Assembly (NCBI GenBank): GCA_046349155.1
Contig: JAXMCW010000005.1
Span: forward strand, 124,001 to 188,000
DNA from: Alsobacter sp046349155
GTDB lineage: Bacteria > Pseudomonadota > Alphaproteobacteria > Rhizobiales > Beijerinckiaceae
DNA: 64,000 nt
Direction of reading: 5' to 3'
A program made the translations under genes and the position numbers. A model generated the notes under the pieces. It saw nothing but the letters and a program-made list of their open reading frames with translations, had not been told where the DNA came from and did not search any database. Below, in pieces: positions 50,607-60,068 of this stretch. Numbering within the stretch: the stretch's first letter is position 1; each line of letters starts with the position of its first letter.

Positions 50607-50780
50607 TGGATCACCTCCTTTCGATTGTTGCCGATGCCGAGAGCATGACGGGGCAGGATTGTCCTGTAAAGCGCTGCCTTGGCAGGCCGGCTGGCGGACG
50701 GCCGGAGTGCTTGATCATGAGGCGCTTCCTCGCTACGTCCGGCGACGACGCGCGGCCGTGCCGCAGACCAGGTGAACCCG

Positions 50781-52367
50781 ATGACCACGCCTTCCGCCCC
50801 GGCCGCCCGCCGGCGCACCTTCGCCATCATCTCTCATCCGGATGCGGGAAAGACCACGCTGACGGAGAAGCTGCTGCTTTTCGGTGGCGCGATCCAACTC
50901 GCCGGCGAGGTTCGGGCCAAGAAGAGCGGCGCCCAGACGCGCTCCGACTGGATGAGCATCGAGCGCGAGCGCGGCATCTCGGTCGTCACGTCGGTGATGA
51001 CCTTTGAGTATGCCGACAAGGTGTTCAACTTGCTGGACACTCCCGGACACGAGGACTTCTCGGAGGACACGTATCGCACGCTCACCGCCGTCGATTCCGC
51101 GGTGATGGTGATCGATGCCGCCAAGGGTATCGAGGCACGGACGCGCAAACTCTTCGAAGTTTGCCGCCTGCGCGACATCCCGATCGTCACCTTCATCAAC
51201 AAGATGGACCGCGAGGCCCGTGACCCCTTCGAACTCCTCGACGAGATCGAGAAGACCCTCGCGCTCGACACCGCGCCGGTGACCTGGCCGATCGGGAGCG
51301 GGCGCAGCTTCGCAGGTACGTTCGATCTCCGGCGCAACCTCGTGCGCCGGCTCGACGCCGACGAGGACGCAATGCCGGTGAACGGTCCGGAGGATCCTCG
51401 CGTCCTGGACATGCTCCCCGAGCATGAGCGCTCGGCGTGGCTGGAAGAAATCTCGCTCGCCCAGGAGGCGCTCCGGCCCTTTTCGCTGCAGCCGTTCCTC
51501 GAGGGGCACCTCTCGCCTGTCTTCTTCGGCTCGGCGCTGCGCAACTTCGGCGTGCGCGATCTCATCGACGCACTGGCGGACTATGCCCCCGCTCCGCGCA
51601 GCCAGCAGGCGGCCCAGCGGCTCGTTGTCGCCACGGAGCCGGCCATGACGGGCTTCGTCTTCAAGATCCAGGCGAACATGGACCCCAACCACCGCGACCG
51701 CATCGCCTTCGTGCGAGTGTGTTCGGGCAAACTTGCGCGGGGCATGAAGGCGAAGCTCGTGCGAACGGGCAAGTCGATTAGCGTCACCGCCCCGCAATTC
51801 TTTTTCGCCCGCAACCGCGCCATCGCCGACGAGGCCTGGGCCGGCGACGTGGTCGGCATCCCCAACCACGGTACCCTGCGGATCGGCGACACGCTGACAG
51901 AGGGCGAGGACATCGTGTTCCGCGGGGTGCCGAGTTTTGCGCCCGAGATCCTACGCCGGATCAAGCTCAATGATCCAATGAAGGCGAAGAAGCTGCGCGA
52001 GGCTCTCCAGCAAATGGCGGAGGAAGGCGTCGTCCAACTCTTTCTGCCGAATGACGGATCGGGCGCCATGGTGGGTGTCGTTGGGGCGCTGCAGCTCGAT
52101 GTCCTCGCGGTTCGGCTCCAGGCTGAATATGGAATTCCCATCGCGTACGAGCAGCCTCGCTTTTCGCTATGCCGATGGATCTCCTGTCCAGACCGCGCGG
52201 AGCTCGACCGCTTTATGGCCGCCCACAATTCTTCCATCGCCGCTGACCTCGACGGTGCTCCTGTCTTCATGTCGCCCTCCGCCTTCCAGCTTCGATATGA
52301 TCAGGAGCGATGGGAGAAGATCGTCTTTTCAGACGTCAAGGACTACCAGGTGCAGCAGGCGGCATGA
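50781..52367 (+). CDS. prfC: Peptide chain release factor 3
   Basis: A 528-residue GTPase. P-loop HPDAGKTT at 19-26, the switch segment SIERERGISVVTSVMTFEYA, DTPGHEDF, the FINKMDREARDPFELLDEIE guanine-recognition segment, and the RF3-specific EEGVVQLFLPNDGSGAMVGV and FSLCRWISCPD follow in order. Length is that of E. coli RF3. It recycles RF1/RF2 from the ribosome after termination. GTG 50772 is in frame upstream, but ATG 50781 fits the family start and the AGG stretch. Confidence 0.95.
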   Translation: MTTPSAPAARRRTFAIISHPDAGKTTLTEKLLLFGGAIQLAGEVRAKKSGAQTRSDWMSIERERGISVVTSVMTFEYADKVFNLLDTPGHEDFSEDTYRTLTAVDSAVMVIDAAKGIEARTRKLFEVCRLRDIPIVTFINKMDREARDPFELLDEIEKTLALDTAPVTWPIGSGRSFAGTFDLRRNLVRRLDADEDAMPVNGPEDPRVLDMLPEHERSAWLEEISLAQEALRPFSLQPFLEGHLSPVFFGSALRNFGVRDLIDALADYAPAPRSQQAAQRLVVATEPAMTGFVFKIQANMDPNHRDRIAFVRVCSGKLARGMKAKLVRTGKSISVTAPQFFFARNRAIADEAWAGDVVGIPNHGTLRIGDTLTEGEDIVFRGVPSFAPEILRRIKLNDPMKAKKLREALQQMAEEGVVQLFLPNDGSGAMVGVVGALQLDVLAVRLQAEYGIPIAYEQPRFSLCRWISCPDRAELDRFMAAHNSSIAADLDGAPVFMSPSAFQLRYDQERWEKIVFSDVKDYQVQQAA

Positions 52368-52595
52368 GGATCCCGGGCCCCGACCAAAAAAGCGTCACAG
52401 GTCGTTCAACGCGGAACTCCCGCTGCGTCTAATTGCGAATGGCAATGCCCTCAACACCTTACGGGACGATGGAGTTTCCCGTTCTGGCGTGAGCGCGGCG
52501 CGGCGATCGGCCACGCCGCAGGCTCGCCTTGCGGCGGCCCCTTTTTGGCCGCTCGTGCGTTCTTCCTTCGGCGCGACAGCGAACAAGGAGGATCC

Positions 52596-54665
52596 ATGCA
52601 GGCCGCGACAGTCGTCCGCACCGCCCGAAACGCGACCGATACCGTGAACGCACCTCGTTCCGAGGTGGAAACGCCTCGCCCAGCCGGCGCTCCCGTTGGA
52701 AATGACCCCGGAACGGCCGACAGTGCCCCGCAGGGCGAGGACGGACCGCGGCCGCAACTCTTCCAGACCGCGCGGGACCAGGCCCGCCGCCGCGCCGCCG
52801 TGATTTGGTGGACTCTCGGGCTGCTCTTCTGCATCGCGGTGTCGCTGGTCTTCTTCTTCTTGCCGGCGGTGACCGGCAACGGGACGCGCAACAGGCTGAT
52901 CGTATCGCTCTTCGCCATGGCAACTGCCGGCGCCGGTGTAGCGTCGGCCGTCGCCTTCGTCATCCTGCGCCGCTCGATGAATGCGGTTCGCCGCGCCATC
53001 GACGACTTGCGCGAGGGGCGCGTCGAACAAAAGCCGGCCGGAGATCCGCTGGGAGTTGGCGCGGGTGTGCGCGAGGCGCTGGAGGAACTCGATTTCCTGC
53101 GAAAGGGCATCGACGTTACGCACACGGACTGGACCCCGGAGACGCTGTCCATTGCGCTCGCCAACGAGTTGCCGGGGCAGGAGGTGATCGTCGTCTCGAA
53201 CCGCGAGCCCTACATTCACAACAGGCAGACCGATGGCTCGATCAGCCTGCAGATTCCCGCGAGCGGCCTCGTTTCGGCGTTGGAGCCCGTGACGCGCGCC
53301 TGCAAGGGTACCTGGATCGCCCATGGCAGCGGCTCGGCCGACCGTGAAACCGTCGACGCCAATGACCGTGTTGCGGTGCCGCCCCACGCTCCCAACTACA
53401 CGTTGCGCCGTGTCTGGCTCACTGACGAGGAGCAGGACGGCTACTATTACGGCTTCGCCAACGAGGGCGTCTGGCCGCTTTGCCACATCGCCTTCGTGCG
53501 TCCGATCTTCCGTGAGAGCGACTGGGCGATGTACAAGGCCGTGAACGAGCGCTTCGCAGATGCCGTCGTGCAGGAGGCAAAGCGCCCCGACCCCATCGTC
53601 CTCATCCAGGACTACCACTTTGCCCTGTTGCCTCGGATGGTGCGCGAGCGTCTGCCGCAGGCGACCATCGTGACGTTCTGGCACATTCCTTGGCCCAACG
53701 CCGAGACATTCGGCATATGTCCCTATCGTGACGAGATTATCGACGGCCTGCTGGGAAGCTCTATCCTCGGCTTCCATACCCGTTATCACTGCAACAACTT
53801 TTTCGAGACGGTGGATCGCTTCATGGAGAGCCGGATCGACCGCGAGAACGCGTCGATCGCGCTGGGCGGCCACGAGACGGCCGTGCGGCCCTATCCTATT
53901 TCGATCGAATGGCCCCCTGCTGCGATGGACAACCAGAAGCCTGTGGCAGAGTGCCGCTCGATTGTTCGCCGGCGGCTCGGTCTGCCGGACGATGTCGCCA
54001 TCGGCGTAGGCATCGAGCGCTTCGACTACACGAAGGGCATTCTCGATCGAATGCATGCCATCGACAGCTTCCTCACGGAGAATCCTAACTGGAAGGGTCG
54101 CTTCACCTTCGTCCAGGTTGCTGCGCCAACCCGGAGCAAACTTCCAAGCTACCGCTTGCTGCAGGAGGAGGCGGTCGCCTTGTCCGAGGCGATCAACGCT
54201 CGCCATGCTGGCACGGGCGTGCCGGCCATTCTGCTCGTCGCGCGGCACCATCAGCCCGACGAAGTCTTCGAACTTTTCCGGGCGGCGGATCTCTGCGTTG
54301 TCTCGAGCCTGCACGACGGGATGAACCTCGTGGCCAAGGAGTTTGTCGCCGCTCGGGACGACGAGCAGGGCGTGCTGGTGCTCTCGGCATTTGCCGGGGC
54401 CTCCCGCGAACTCTCCGAAGCTGTAATCGTGAACCCCTACCACACGCACGCGATGGGCGAGGCGATCCTCCGGGCCTTGACTATGCCGTCTGCCGAGCAG
54501 CGCGAGCGCATGCGCTTGATGCGCGAGCAGGTGCGGGCACGCAACGTCTATCGCTGGGCCGGCCAGATGCTGATTGACGCGGCTCGGCTTAGAAAACGCC
54601 AGCGTATCGCCGAAATCACCAGCCATGGTGCAGCTCGGGATTCGCGCTCCAAGGCCGCCGCCTGA
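52596..54665 (+). CDS. otsA: Trehalose-6-phosphate synthase with N-terminal membrane anchor
   Basis: A 689-residue GT20 enzyme. Residues 1-65 are polar; helices at about 68-90 (VIWWTLGLLFCIAVSLVFFF) and 100-124 (LIVSLFAMATAGAGVASAVA) are followed by a HAMP-like stretch (RRSMNAVRRAIDDLREGRVE). From about residue 195 the catalytic domain has VIVVSNREPYIHN, QDYHFALLPRMVRERLPQAT, FWHIPWPNAETFGICPYRDE, IGVGIERFDYTKGILDRMHA and SSLHDGMNLVAKEFVAARDD. It makes trehalose-6-phosphate from UDP-glucose and glucose-6-phosphate. AAGGAGG precedes the ATG. otsB and a GH15 gene follow. Confidence 0.93.
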   Translation: MQAATVVRTARNATDTVNAPRSEVETPRPAGAPVGNDPGTADSAPQGEDGPRPQLFQTARDQARRRAAVIWWTLGLLFCIAVSLVFFFLPAVTGNGTRNRLIVSLFAMATAGAGVASAVAFVILRRSMNAVRRAIDDLREGRVEQKPAGDPLGVGAGVREALEELDFLRKGIDVTHTDWTPETLSIALANELPGQEVIVVSNREPYIHNRQTDGSISLQIPASGLVSALEPVTRACKGTWIAHGSGSADRETVDANDRVAVPPHAPNYTLRRVWLTDEEQDGYYYGFANEGVWPLCHIAFVRPIFRESDWAMYKAVNERFADAVVQEAKRPDPIVLIQDYHFALLPRMVRERLPQATIVTFWHIPWPNAETFGICPYRDEIIDGLLGSSILGFHTRYHCNNFFETVDRFMESRIDRENASIALGGHETAVRPYPISIEWPPAAMDNQKPVAECRSIVRRRLGLPDDVAIGVGIERFDYTKGILDRMHAIDSFLTENPNWKGRFTFVQVAAPTRSKLPSYRLLQEEAVALSEAINARHAGTGVPAILLVARHHQPDEVFELFRAADLCVVSSLHDGMNLVAKEFVAARDDEQGVLVLSAFAGASRELSEAVIVNPYHTHAMGEAILRALTMPSAEQRERMRLMREQVRARNVYRWAGQMLIDAARLRKRQRIAEITSHGAARDSRSKAAA

Positions 54666-54686
54666 GCGCTACGGCAGGAGCTTCTT

Positions 54687-55514
54687 GTGACGATGCCCCA
54701 GATCCGGTCCGACGAGGATCCGGCTGCTCGCACCGGGCTGCCGGACCTCGACGAGCCCTTCGCGCTTTTTCTCGATTTCGACGGGACGCTGGTCAATATC
54801 GCGGCAAAGCCTGACGCGGTGCAGGTGGCCCCGCAATTGCCCGGCATTCTTGCCGCGCTGAGGGAGCGCCTGGAGGGCGCGCTCGCCATCGTGTCGGGCC
54901 GCCCGATTGCCGTGCTGGACGCCTATCTGGCGCCCGAGCGGTTCGACGCCGCGGGGCTTCACGGGGCGGAACAGCGGTTCGGGAGCGTGGTGCAAGTGGA
55001 CGCAGCGAGCGACCCAGCGCGTCTCAGGCCGATCCTGGCCGAGCTCAAAGCGCTGGCCGGGAAGCATCCCGGCCTGATCGTCGAGGACAAGGGGCGCTCG
55101 GTCGCCATTCATTGGCGGCTCGCGCCGCGTAGCGCGGCGATCGCGGTCTCCGTGATGCGGGCTGCGTCCGAGGGACTTGGCGCGGACTACCGGCTGCAGG
55201 AGGGCAAGAACGTCCTCGAAATCCTGCCACGCTGGGCCACCAAGGGCGCCGCCATTGCGCGCTTCCTTGACCAGGAGCCCTTTCGGGACAGGCGCCCCGT
55301 CTTCATCGGCGACGACGTCACGGACGAGCATGGTTTCGAGGTCGTCGAGCAGCGCGGGGGCGTCGCCATTCGGATCGGCGAGGGCGACACCTGCGCGAGT
55401 TACCGGCTTCCGGACCCCGATGCGCTGCGCCATGTGCTTGCGCGATGGAGTGCGCCGGCAGCGCCCGCAGGACAAGAAACGCGGCGTGCCCGCACTCTTC
55501 AGGAGAGGCCATGA
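54687..55514 (+). CDS. otsB: Trehalose-6-phosphate phosphatase
   Basis: A 275-residue HAD phosphatase. DFDGT with the nucleophile Asp30 in LFLDFDGTLVNIAAKPD, SGRPIAVLDAYLAPERFDAA, GLHGAEQRFG, LEILPRWATKGAAIARFL and GDDVTDEHGFEVV are the trehalose-phosphatase motifs. It dephosphorylates the product of OtsA to trehalose. The start is GTG 54687 with AGGAG 6 bases before; an ATG two codons later is possible. Its stop overlaps the start of the GH15 gene. Confidence 0.93.
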   Translation: MTMPQIRSDEDPAARTGLPDLDEPFALFLDFDGTLVNIAAKPDAVQVAPQLPGILAALRERLEGALAIVSGRPIAVLDAYLAPERFDAAGLHGAEQRFGSVVQVDAASDPARLRPILAELKALAGKHPGLIVEDKGRSVAIHWRLAPRSAAIAVSVMRAASEGLGADYRLQEGKNVLEILPRWATKGAAIARFLDQEPFRDRRPVFIGDDVTDEHGFEVVEQRGGVAIRIGEGDTCASYRLPDPDALRHVLARWSAPAAPAGQETRRARTLQERP

Positions 55515-57322
55515 ACAATCTCGACCTCGCTGTCATCGGCAATTGCATGATCTCCGCGCTGGTGGACCGCCAGGCGCGGATTGTCTGGTCATGCTTTCCC
55601 CGCTTTGACGGTGAGCCGGTGTTCTGCTCGCTGCTCGGTGGCGGCAGAGCCAGCGAGCCGCCGGACGAGAACCGGGCCGGGCACTTTTCCATCGAATTGC
55701 CGACCTTGGTGTCCTGCACGCAGAGCTATGTGGAAAACACGGCCGTGCTGTCCTCGATCCTCGAGGATGAGCGAGGCAACGTGATCGAAATCGTCGATTT
55801 CGCTCCGCGCTTCACGCAGTTCGACCGCGCCTTTCGACCACCGCAGCTCGTTCGCATGGTGCGACCCCTCAAGGGTCGCCCGCGCATTCGGGTGAAGGTG
55901 CGCCCCCTCTATGACTGGGGTGACAAGACACCAGAACGGTCGCGCGGCAGTAGCCATTTGCGCTTCATCGGCCCGCGCGGCGCGTTGCGCCTGACCACGG
56001 ATGCGCCGATCAGCTATGTGGCAGAGGAGCGCTTCTTCGTCGTCGACCGCCCGCTCTCCTTCTTCTTCGGCACGGACGAACCTCTGCGCGCCGAGATCGA
56101 CGACACGGCCAGCCAGTTCCTCGACAAGACGCTCGATTATTGGCGGCTTTGGGTGCGCGCCCTGTCGATTCCCTTCGATTGGCAGGATGCCGTGATCCGC
56201 GCGGCGATCACGCTCAAGCTCTGCAACTACGAGGAGACTGGTGCGATTGTCGCGGCGCTCACCACCTCCATCCCCGAGGCGCCTGGGACCCAACGCAACT
56301 GGGACTACCGCTATTGCTGGCTGCGTGACGCCTACTTCGTCGTCCAGGCACTCAATCGCCTCGGCACCACTGCGACCATGGAAGACTATCTCGCCTTCAT
56401 CACGAACGTGGTGGATGACAGCGAAGCTGACGGCGCGCAGGACCTCGCTCCGCTCTTTGCCATTACACGACATGCCGACCTGGAGGAGCGCTTTGCGCCG
56501 GCCTTGCCTGGCTACCGAGGCATCGGACCAGTGCGTGTCGGCAACGCCGCATACACGCAGATCCAGAACGACGTGTATGGCAGCGTCGTCCTGGCGGCGA
56601 CCCACATGTTCCTCGACCGTCGCCTGATGCGGCCCGCCAACGAGCAACTCTTCGAGCATCTGGAACAACTGGGGCGCCGCGCGGTTGAAGTCTTCGACAA
56701 GGCCGACGCGGGGCCGTGGGAGCTACGCACCATCGCCTCGGTCCACACATTCTCGGCAGTGATGTGCTGGGCCGCCTGCGATCGCCTTCGAAAGATCGCA
56801 GTCGTGCTTGGCCGTGACGACCGCCGACACTTCTGGAAAGCCGAGGCCCGTCGTGTGCGCGAAGTGATCGAGGCTCGCGCCTTCAATCCGCGGCTCGGCA
56901 CGTTCGTCTCCACGTTTGATGGCGAGGACCTTGACGCTACCCTGCTCCTGCTCACCGAACTCAACTTCGTGCAGCCTGACGATCCACGCTTCATCGCCAC
57001 GGTCGACGCCGTCGGAGAGAACCTGAAGCAGGGTGACCTGCTCCGTCGCTACGCAGTTCGTGACGATTTCGGTCACATGCACACGGGCTTCCTTGTTTGC
57101 GCATTCTGGTATGTCGACGCGCTCGCTTCGATCGGCCGGCGGGAGGAAGCGCGCGACATGTTCGAGCGGGTGCTGAAGTTCCGCAACCACTTCGGCCTGC
57201 TGTCCGAGGATGCGGATTTCGAGACTGGCGAGCTCTGGGGCAACTTCCCCCAGACCTATTCCATGGTCGGACTGATCAACGCGGCGGTCCGCCTGAGCCG
57301 GAGTTGGGAGGACGCATTCTAG
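55511..57322 (+). CDS. Glycoside hydrolase family 15 protein (glucoamylase/trehalase-like)
   Basis: A 603-residue cytoplasmic GH15 enzyme without signal peptide. NLDLAVIGNCMISALVDRQA and RIVWSCFPRFDGEPVFCSLL match its N-terminal beta domain; the (alpha/alpha)6 barrel carries NWDYRYCWLRDAYFVVQALN, the acid Glu region DAGPWELRTIASVHTFSAVM and the base Glu in DFETGELWGNFPQTYSMVGL. ATGA overlap with otsB shows operon membership. Enzymes of this type include trehalases, so it may hydrolyse trehalose or remodel alpha-glucans when trehalose is made. The substrate is inferred from context only. Confidence 0.85.
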   Translation: MNNLDLAVIGNCMISALVDRQARIVWSCFPRFDGEPVFCSLLGGGRASEPPDENRAGHFSIELPTLVSCTQSYVENTAVLSSILEDERGNVIEIVDFAPRFTQFDRAFRPPQLVRMVRPLKGRPRIRVKVRPLYDWGDKTPERSRGSSHLRFIGPRGALRLTTDAPISYVAEERFFVVDRPLSFFFGTDEPLRAEIDDTASQFLDKTLDYWRLWVRALSIPFDWQDAVIRAAITLKLCNYEETGAIVAALTTSIPEAPGTQRNWDYRYCWLRDAYFVVQALNRLGTTATMEDYLAFITNVVDDSEADGAQDLAPLFAITRHADLEERFAPALPGYRGIGPVRVGNAAYTQIQNDVYGSVVLAATHMFLDRRLMRPANEQLFEHLEQLGRRAVEVFDKADAGPWELRTIASVHTFSAVMCWAACDRLRKIAVVLGRDDRRHFWKAEARRVREVIEARAFNPRLGTFVSTFDGEDLDATLLLLTELNFVQPDDPRFIATVDAVGENLKQGDLLRRYAVRDDFGHMHTGFLVCAFWYVDALASIGRREEARDMFERVLKFRNHFGLLSEDADFETGELWGNFPQTYSMVGLINAAVRLSRSWEDAF

Positions 57323-57393
57323 TCCCGTTGCGGGCGAGGGAACCGGCCCGTCCCGAAGGGGTTGGAAGCCAACCCAACCAGCCGGAGGCTTCC

Positions 57394-57657
57394 ATGTCCC
57401 TTCCCGTCACGGATCCCGCGGCGCCTCGCCGCTCGCCGGTGCCACCTATTTTGCCGCCGGACGATCCGCGCCCGGGTGGGGATTTGCCCGACGAAATGCC
57501 GGCTGTTCCCGAGGAGGACGAGGTGCCGGTGCCCGGTCCCAACGGCCCACGGACGCCCTATCCCGTGGACGATCCCGGCATTCGTGATCCCGTCGGCCCG
57601 GGCTCGGAGCCGGACTATTTGCCAGGACAGCCGACCGATCCCGGCACGCGGTTCTGA
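57394..57657 (+). CDS. Small proline- and acidic-residue-rich protein
   Basis: An 87-residue protein, about one third Pro with many Asp, Glu and Gly (PPDDPRPGGDLPDEMPAVPE). It has no signal peptide or membrane segment and appears disordered. The ATG follows GGAGG by 6 bases. It lies 71 bases after the GH15 stop on the same strand. Similar short Pro-rich proteins occur in Rhizobiales, but function is unknown. Confidence 0.55.
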   Translation: MSLPVTDPAAPRRSPVPPILPPDDPRPGGDLPDEMPAVPEEDEVPVPGPNGPRTPYPVDDPGIRDPVGPGSEPDYLPGQPTDPGTRF

Positions 57658-57780
57658 CCTGCACGCCAAGCCTTGCGCGGCGGCGTCGGGAGGTGACACA
57701 GTCCCCGGCCCGGGGAGCGGCGCGCATCGGCTCCCATGAAAGCATGGGAGGATTGGCATGCGAGACATCGGGGGTCAGGC

Positions 57781-58845
57781 GTGACAATTCTCGTGTCCAA
57801 TGACGCGCTGCGCGCTGCCGTTCGTACTCTCTTCCGGAAGGCCGGTTCGAGTGAGCGTGAATGCACGCTCGCCGCTGACCATCTCGTGGAAGCCAACCTG
57901 CGTGGGCACGACTCTCACGGGGTCGGGATGATACCCCAGTACATCGCCAACTTGGGCGTGAACGAGCTCGTTCTGAACGCGTCTCCGGCTGTCGTGACCG
58001 ACACCGGCGGAATGCTTCTCTGCGACGGCGGGCTGGGGCTCGGTCAGACCATTGCCCACGACGCCGTCGAGCTGGGCATCAGCCGGGCAAGGCGGGATGG
58101 TTCGTGCATTCTTTTCCTGCGAAACAGCCATCACATCGGCCGAATTGGGCACTGGGCGGAGCAATGCGCCGAGGCGGGGCTCGTGTCGTTGCATTTCGTC
58201 AATGTGATCAGCGATCCCAAGGTCGCTCCGTTCAACGGCCTCGCCGCGCGGCTTGTCACGAACCCGATCGCTATCGGCATTCCCAGGCCTGATCAGGCGC
58301 CGATCATCGTTGACTTTGCGACCAGCAGGCTCGCCGTCGGCAAGATCCGGGTGGCCTACAACAAGCAGGAGCAGGTGAAGCCCGGGGTGCTCATCGACCA
58401 CCAGGGAGAGCCTACGACGGACCCGGCTGTCATATTCGAAGAGCCCGGAGGCGCCATCGTGCCCTTTGGCGATCACAAGGGCTGGGGACTCGCGCTGGCA
58501 TGCGAACTGTTGGCCGGCGCGCTTTCGGCAGGCGGTACGATGTCGGGCCCGCGCAGGCGCCCGGCGATCATCAACAACATGTTGTCCGTCATCATCGACC
58601 CGGAGCGCCTCGGGACCGCGCCGGATTTCGTGCGTGAAATGGAGTCCTTTATCGCGTGGGCGCTGATGCCTCCGGCGGGACGGCAGGCGACGGTGCAGCT
58701 TGCCGGCGACCCCGAACGCGCGACACGGGCGGAGCGGCTCGCGAAAGGAATCCCCATCGATCCCACAACCTGGGAGCAGATCTTGCAAGCTGGTGAGGCG
58801 GTAGGCCTGTCCCGGGCCGAACTCGCGGCGGCGGCTGGCCTCTGA
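57781..58845 (+). CDS. Ldh2-family (malate/L-lactate) dehydrogenase
   Basis: A 354-residue NAD(P)-dependent oxidoreductase of the Ldh_2 family (YlbC, DpkA-like). ANLRGHDSHGVGMIPQYIAN, LFLRNSHHIGRIGHWAEQCA with the catalytic His in HHIG, NPIAIGIPRPDQAPIIVDFA and FGDHKGWGLALACELLAGAL are the landmarks. It oxidises a 2-hydroxy acid or reduces a ketimine. The GTG at 57781 fits the family start; an ATG at 57736 lies in a region without similarity. Confidence 0.85.
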   Translation: MTILVSNDALRAAVRTLFRKAGSSERECTLAADHLVEANLRGHDSHGVGMIPQYIANLGVNELVLNASPAVVTDTGGMLLCDGGLGLGQTIAHDAVELGISRARRDGSCILFLRNSHHIGRIGHWAEQCAEAGLVSLHFVNVISDPKVAPFNGLAARLVTNPIAIGIPRPDQAPIIVDFATSRLAVGKIRVAYNKQEQVKPGVLIDHQGEPTTDPAVIFEEPGGAIVPFGDHKGWGLALACELLAGALSAGGTMSGPRRRPAIINNMLSVIIDPERLGTAPDFVREMESFIAWALMPPAGRQATVQLAGDPERATRAERLAKGIPIDPTTWEQILQAGEAVGLSRAELAAAAGL

Positions 58846-58908
58846 CAAACTGCCGCGGGAGCTTAAGCCTGCCGGACGGGGCGTTGCGATACTCTTGCCG
58901 TCCCGGGA

Positions 58909-60015
58909 GTGCAGGGCCATAAGGGCCTTGTCATCGTTCCGACAGGCTTTCCGGACCACCGTCACTTCATGAGACCCGTGAACGACCCGTCCGGACCCGG
59001 AGGTGGACCCGACCTACGGGACCCCACCCCCTCGGCCATTGCGCGGCGGCGCTCCTATGCGTGGCTGGGAACAGCCGCAAGCCTCTTGCTCTTCGCCGCG
59101 TCCGTCGCGGTGCTCTACCGCATCTTGCACGAGGTGAAGGTCGACGACGTGAGAGCCGCCTTCGCCAATGCAGGACGACAACAACTCGTCTGGGCGGCAG
59201 GACTCACGGCGGTCAGCTACACGCTGTTGACCTTCTACGACATGCTGGCGTTGAAGCAGCTCGGCGTGAGGTTTCCTTACCGCACGACAGCACTGGCGTC
59301 GTTCACGAGCTATGCTGTTTCCTTCACGTTAGGCTTCCCGCTGATCACCGCGGGCACAGTGCGGTATTGGATTTATTCCCCGCGAGGACTTTCCGCAGCC
59401 AAGGTGGCGAGCCTCACCCTCATTGCAGGGGTCACCTTCCTGCTGGGCCTCGGCACGGTCATCGGCGTGGGGCTCATCTGGCAGGCCGAAGCCATTGCCG
59501 ATCTGAACCATCTAGGCGTCTCGCTGAACCGACTGATTGGCATGTGCACGCTGGGCGTGATCGTCGTCTACCTCGTCTGGGTAGGCGTGAAGACACGGGC
59601 CGTGCGCATGCAGAAGTGGCGGTTGGAACTGCCCAATTTCCCGGTATCGCTCGCACAGATTCTGCTCGGCGTTGGGGATGTCTGCGCCGCGGCCGGCGTG
59701 CTCTATGCGCTCCTTCCGCCGGGCTATGACATTCCGTTCCAGACGTTCGCGGCGGTCTACGCCTTCGCTTGCGTCCTGGGCATCGCGAGTCACGCGCCGG
59801 GCGGGCTCGGCGTGTTCGAAGCGACCATGCTCCTCGCGTTCTGGCGGCTGCCCTACGAGGGCATGATCGGCGCGCTGCTGCTTTTCCGGCTTTGCTACTA
59901 CCTGATCCCCTTCGTGCTGGCGCTCCTGCTGCTTGGACTGTTCGAGATCACCAGCAGGATCAACGCCTATCGGGCGCGGGTCGAGCGCGAGGCAAATGCA
60001 GAGTCATCCGACTGA
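58909..60015 (+). CDS. UPF0104/LPG-synthase-like membrane protein
   Basis: A 368-residue protein with about eight helices: AYAWLGTAASLLLFAASVAV near the start, WAAGLTAVSYTLLTFYDMLA, TSYAVSFTLGFPLITAGTVR, then LTLIAGVTFLLGLGTVIGVG, GIASHAPGGLGVFEATMLLA and ALLLFRLCYYLIPFVLALLL. HAPGGLGVFE is the conserved motif of the lysylphosphatidylglycerol synthase transmembrane region, here without the cytosolic catalytic domain. The start is weakly supported: GTG 58909 has GGGA before it, while ATG 58969 also fits. phoR follows 53 bases on. Confidence 0.8.
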   Translation: MQGHKGLVIVPTGFPDHRHFMRPVNDPSGPGGGPDLRDPTPSAIARRRSYAWLGTAASLLLFAASVAVLYRILHEVKVDDVRAAFANAGRQQLVWAAGLTAVSYTLLTFYDMLALKQLGVRFPYRTTALASFTSYAVSFTLGFPLITAGTVRYWIYSPRGLSAAKVASLTLIAGVTFLLGLGTVIGVGLIWQAEAIADLNHLGVSLNRLIGMCTLGVIVVYLVWVGVKTRAVRMQKWRLELPNFPVSLAQILLGVGDVCAAAGVLYALLPPGYDIPFQTFAAVYAFACVLGIASHAPGGLGVFEATMLLAFWRLPYEGMIGALLLFRLCYYLIPFVLALLLLGLFEITSRINAYRARVEREANAESSD

Positions 60016-60068
60016 CATCGACGTGGATTCTACGTGGAATTCACACGAGGGACACTGCGAGTCGTACC

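Larger units (their letters stand above)
50377..50780. other. Divergent gap with tiny reading frame and terminator
   Basis: About 400 bases between the DUF1254 gene (minus) and prfC (plus). A minus-strand mini-gene lies inside: ribosome-binding site 50608-50621, 20-codon frame 50544-50606 and terminator 50481-50510. A direct repeat, ACACTTCA, occurs at 50439-50446 and 50452-50459 upstream of the DUF1254 gene, 13 bases apart, a possible regulator site. Confidence 0.6.

Noticed and set aside
50606..50622. A 16S rRNA gene remnant on the plus strand
   Set aside because: Identity to 16S stops exactly at the 17-base tail; neither the preceding helix 45 nor the spacer continues. A ribosome-binding site on the minus strand explains it better.
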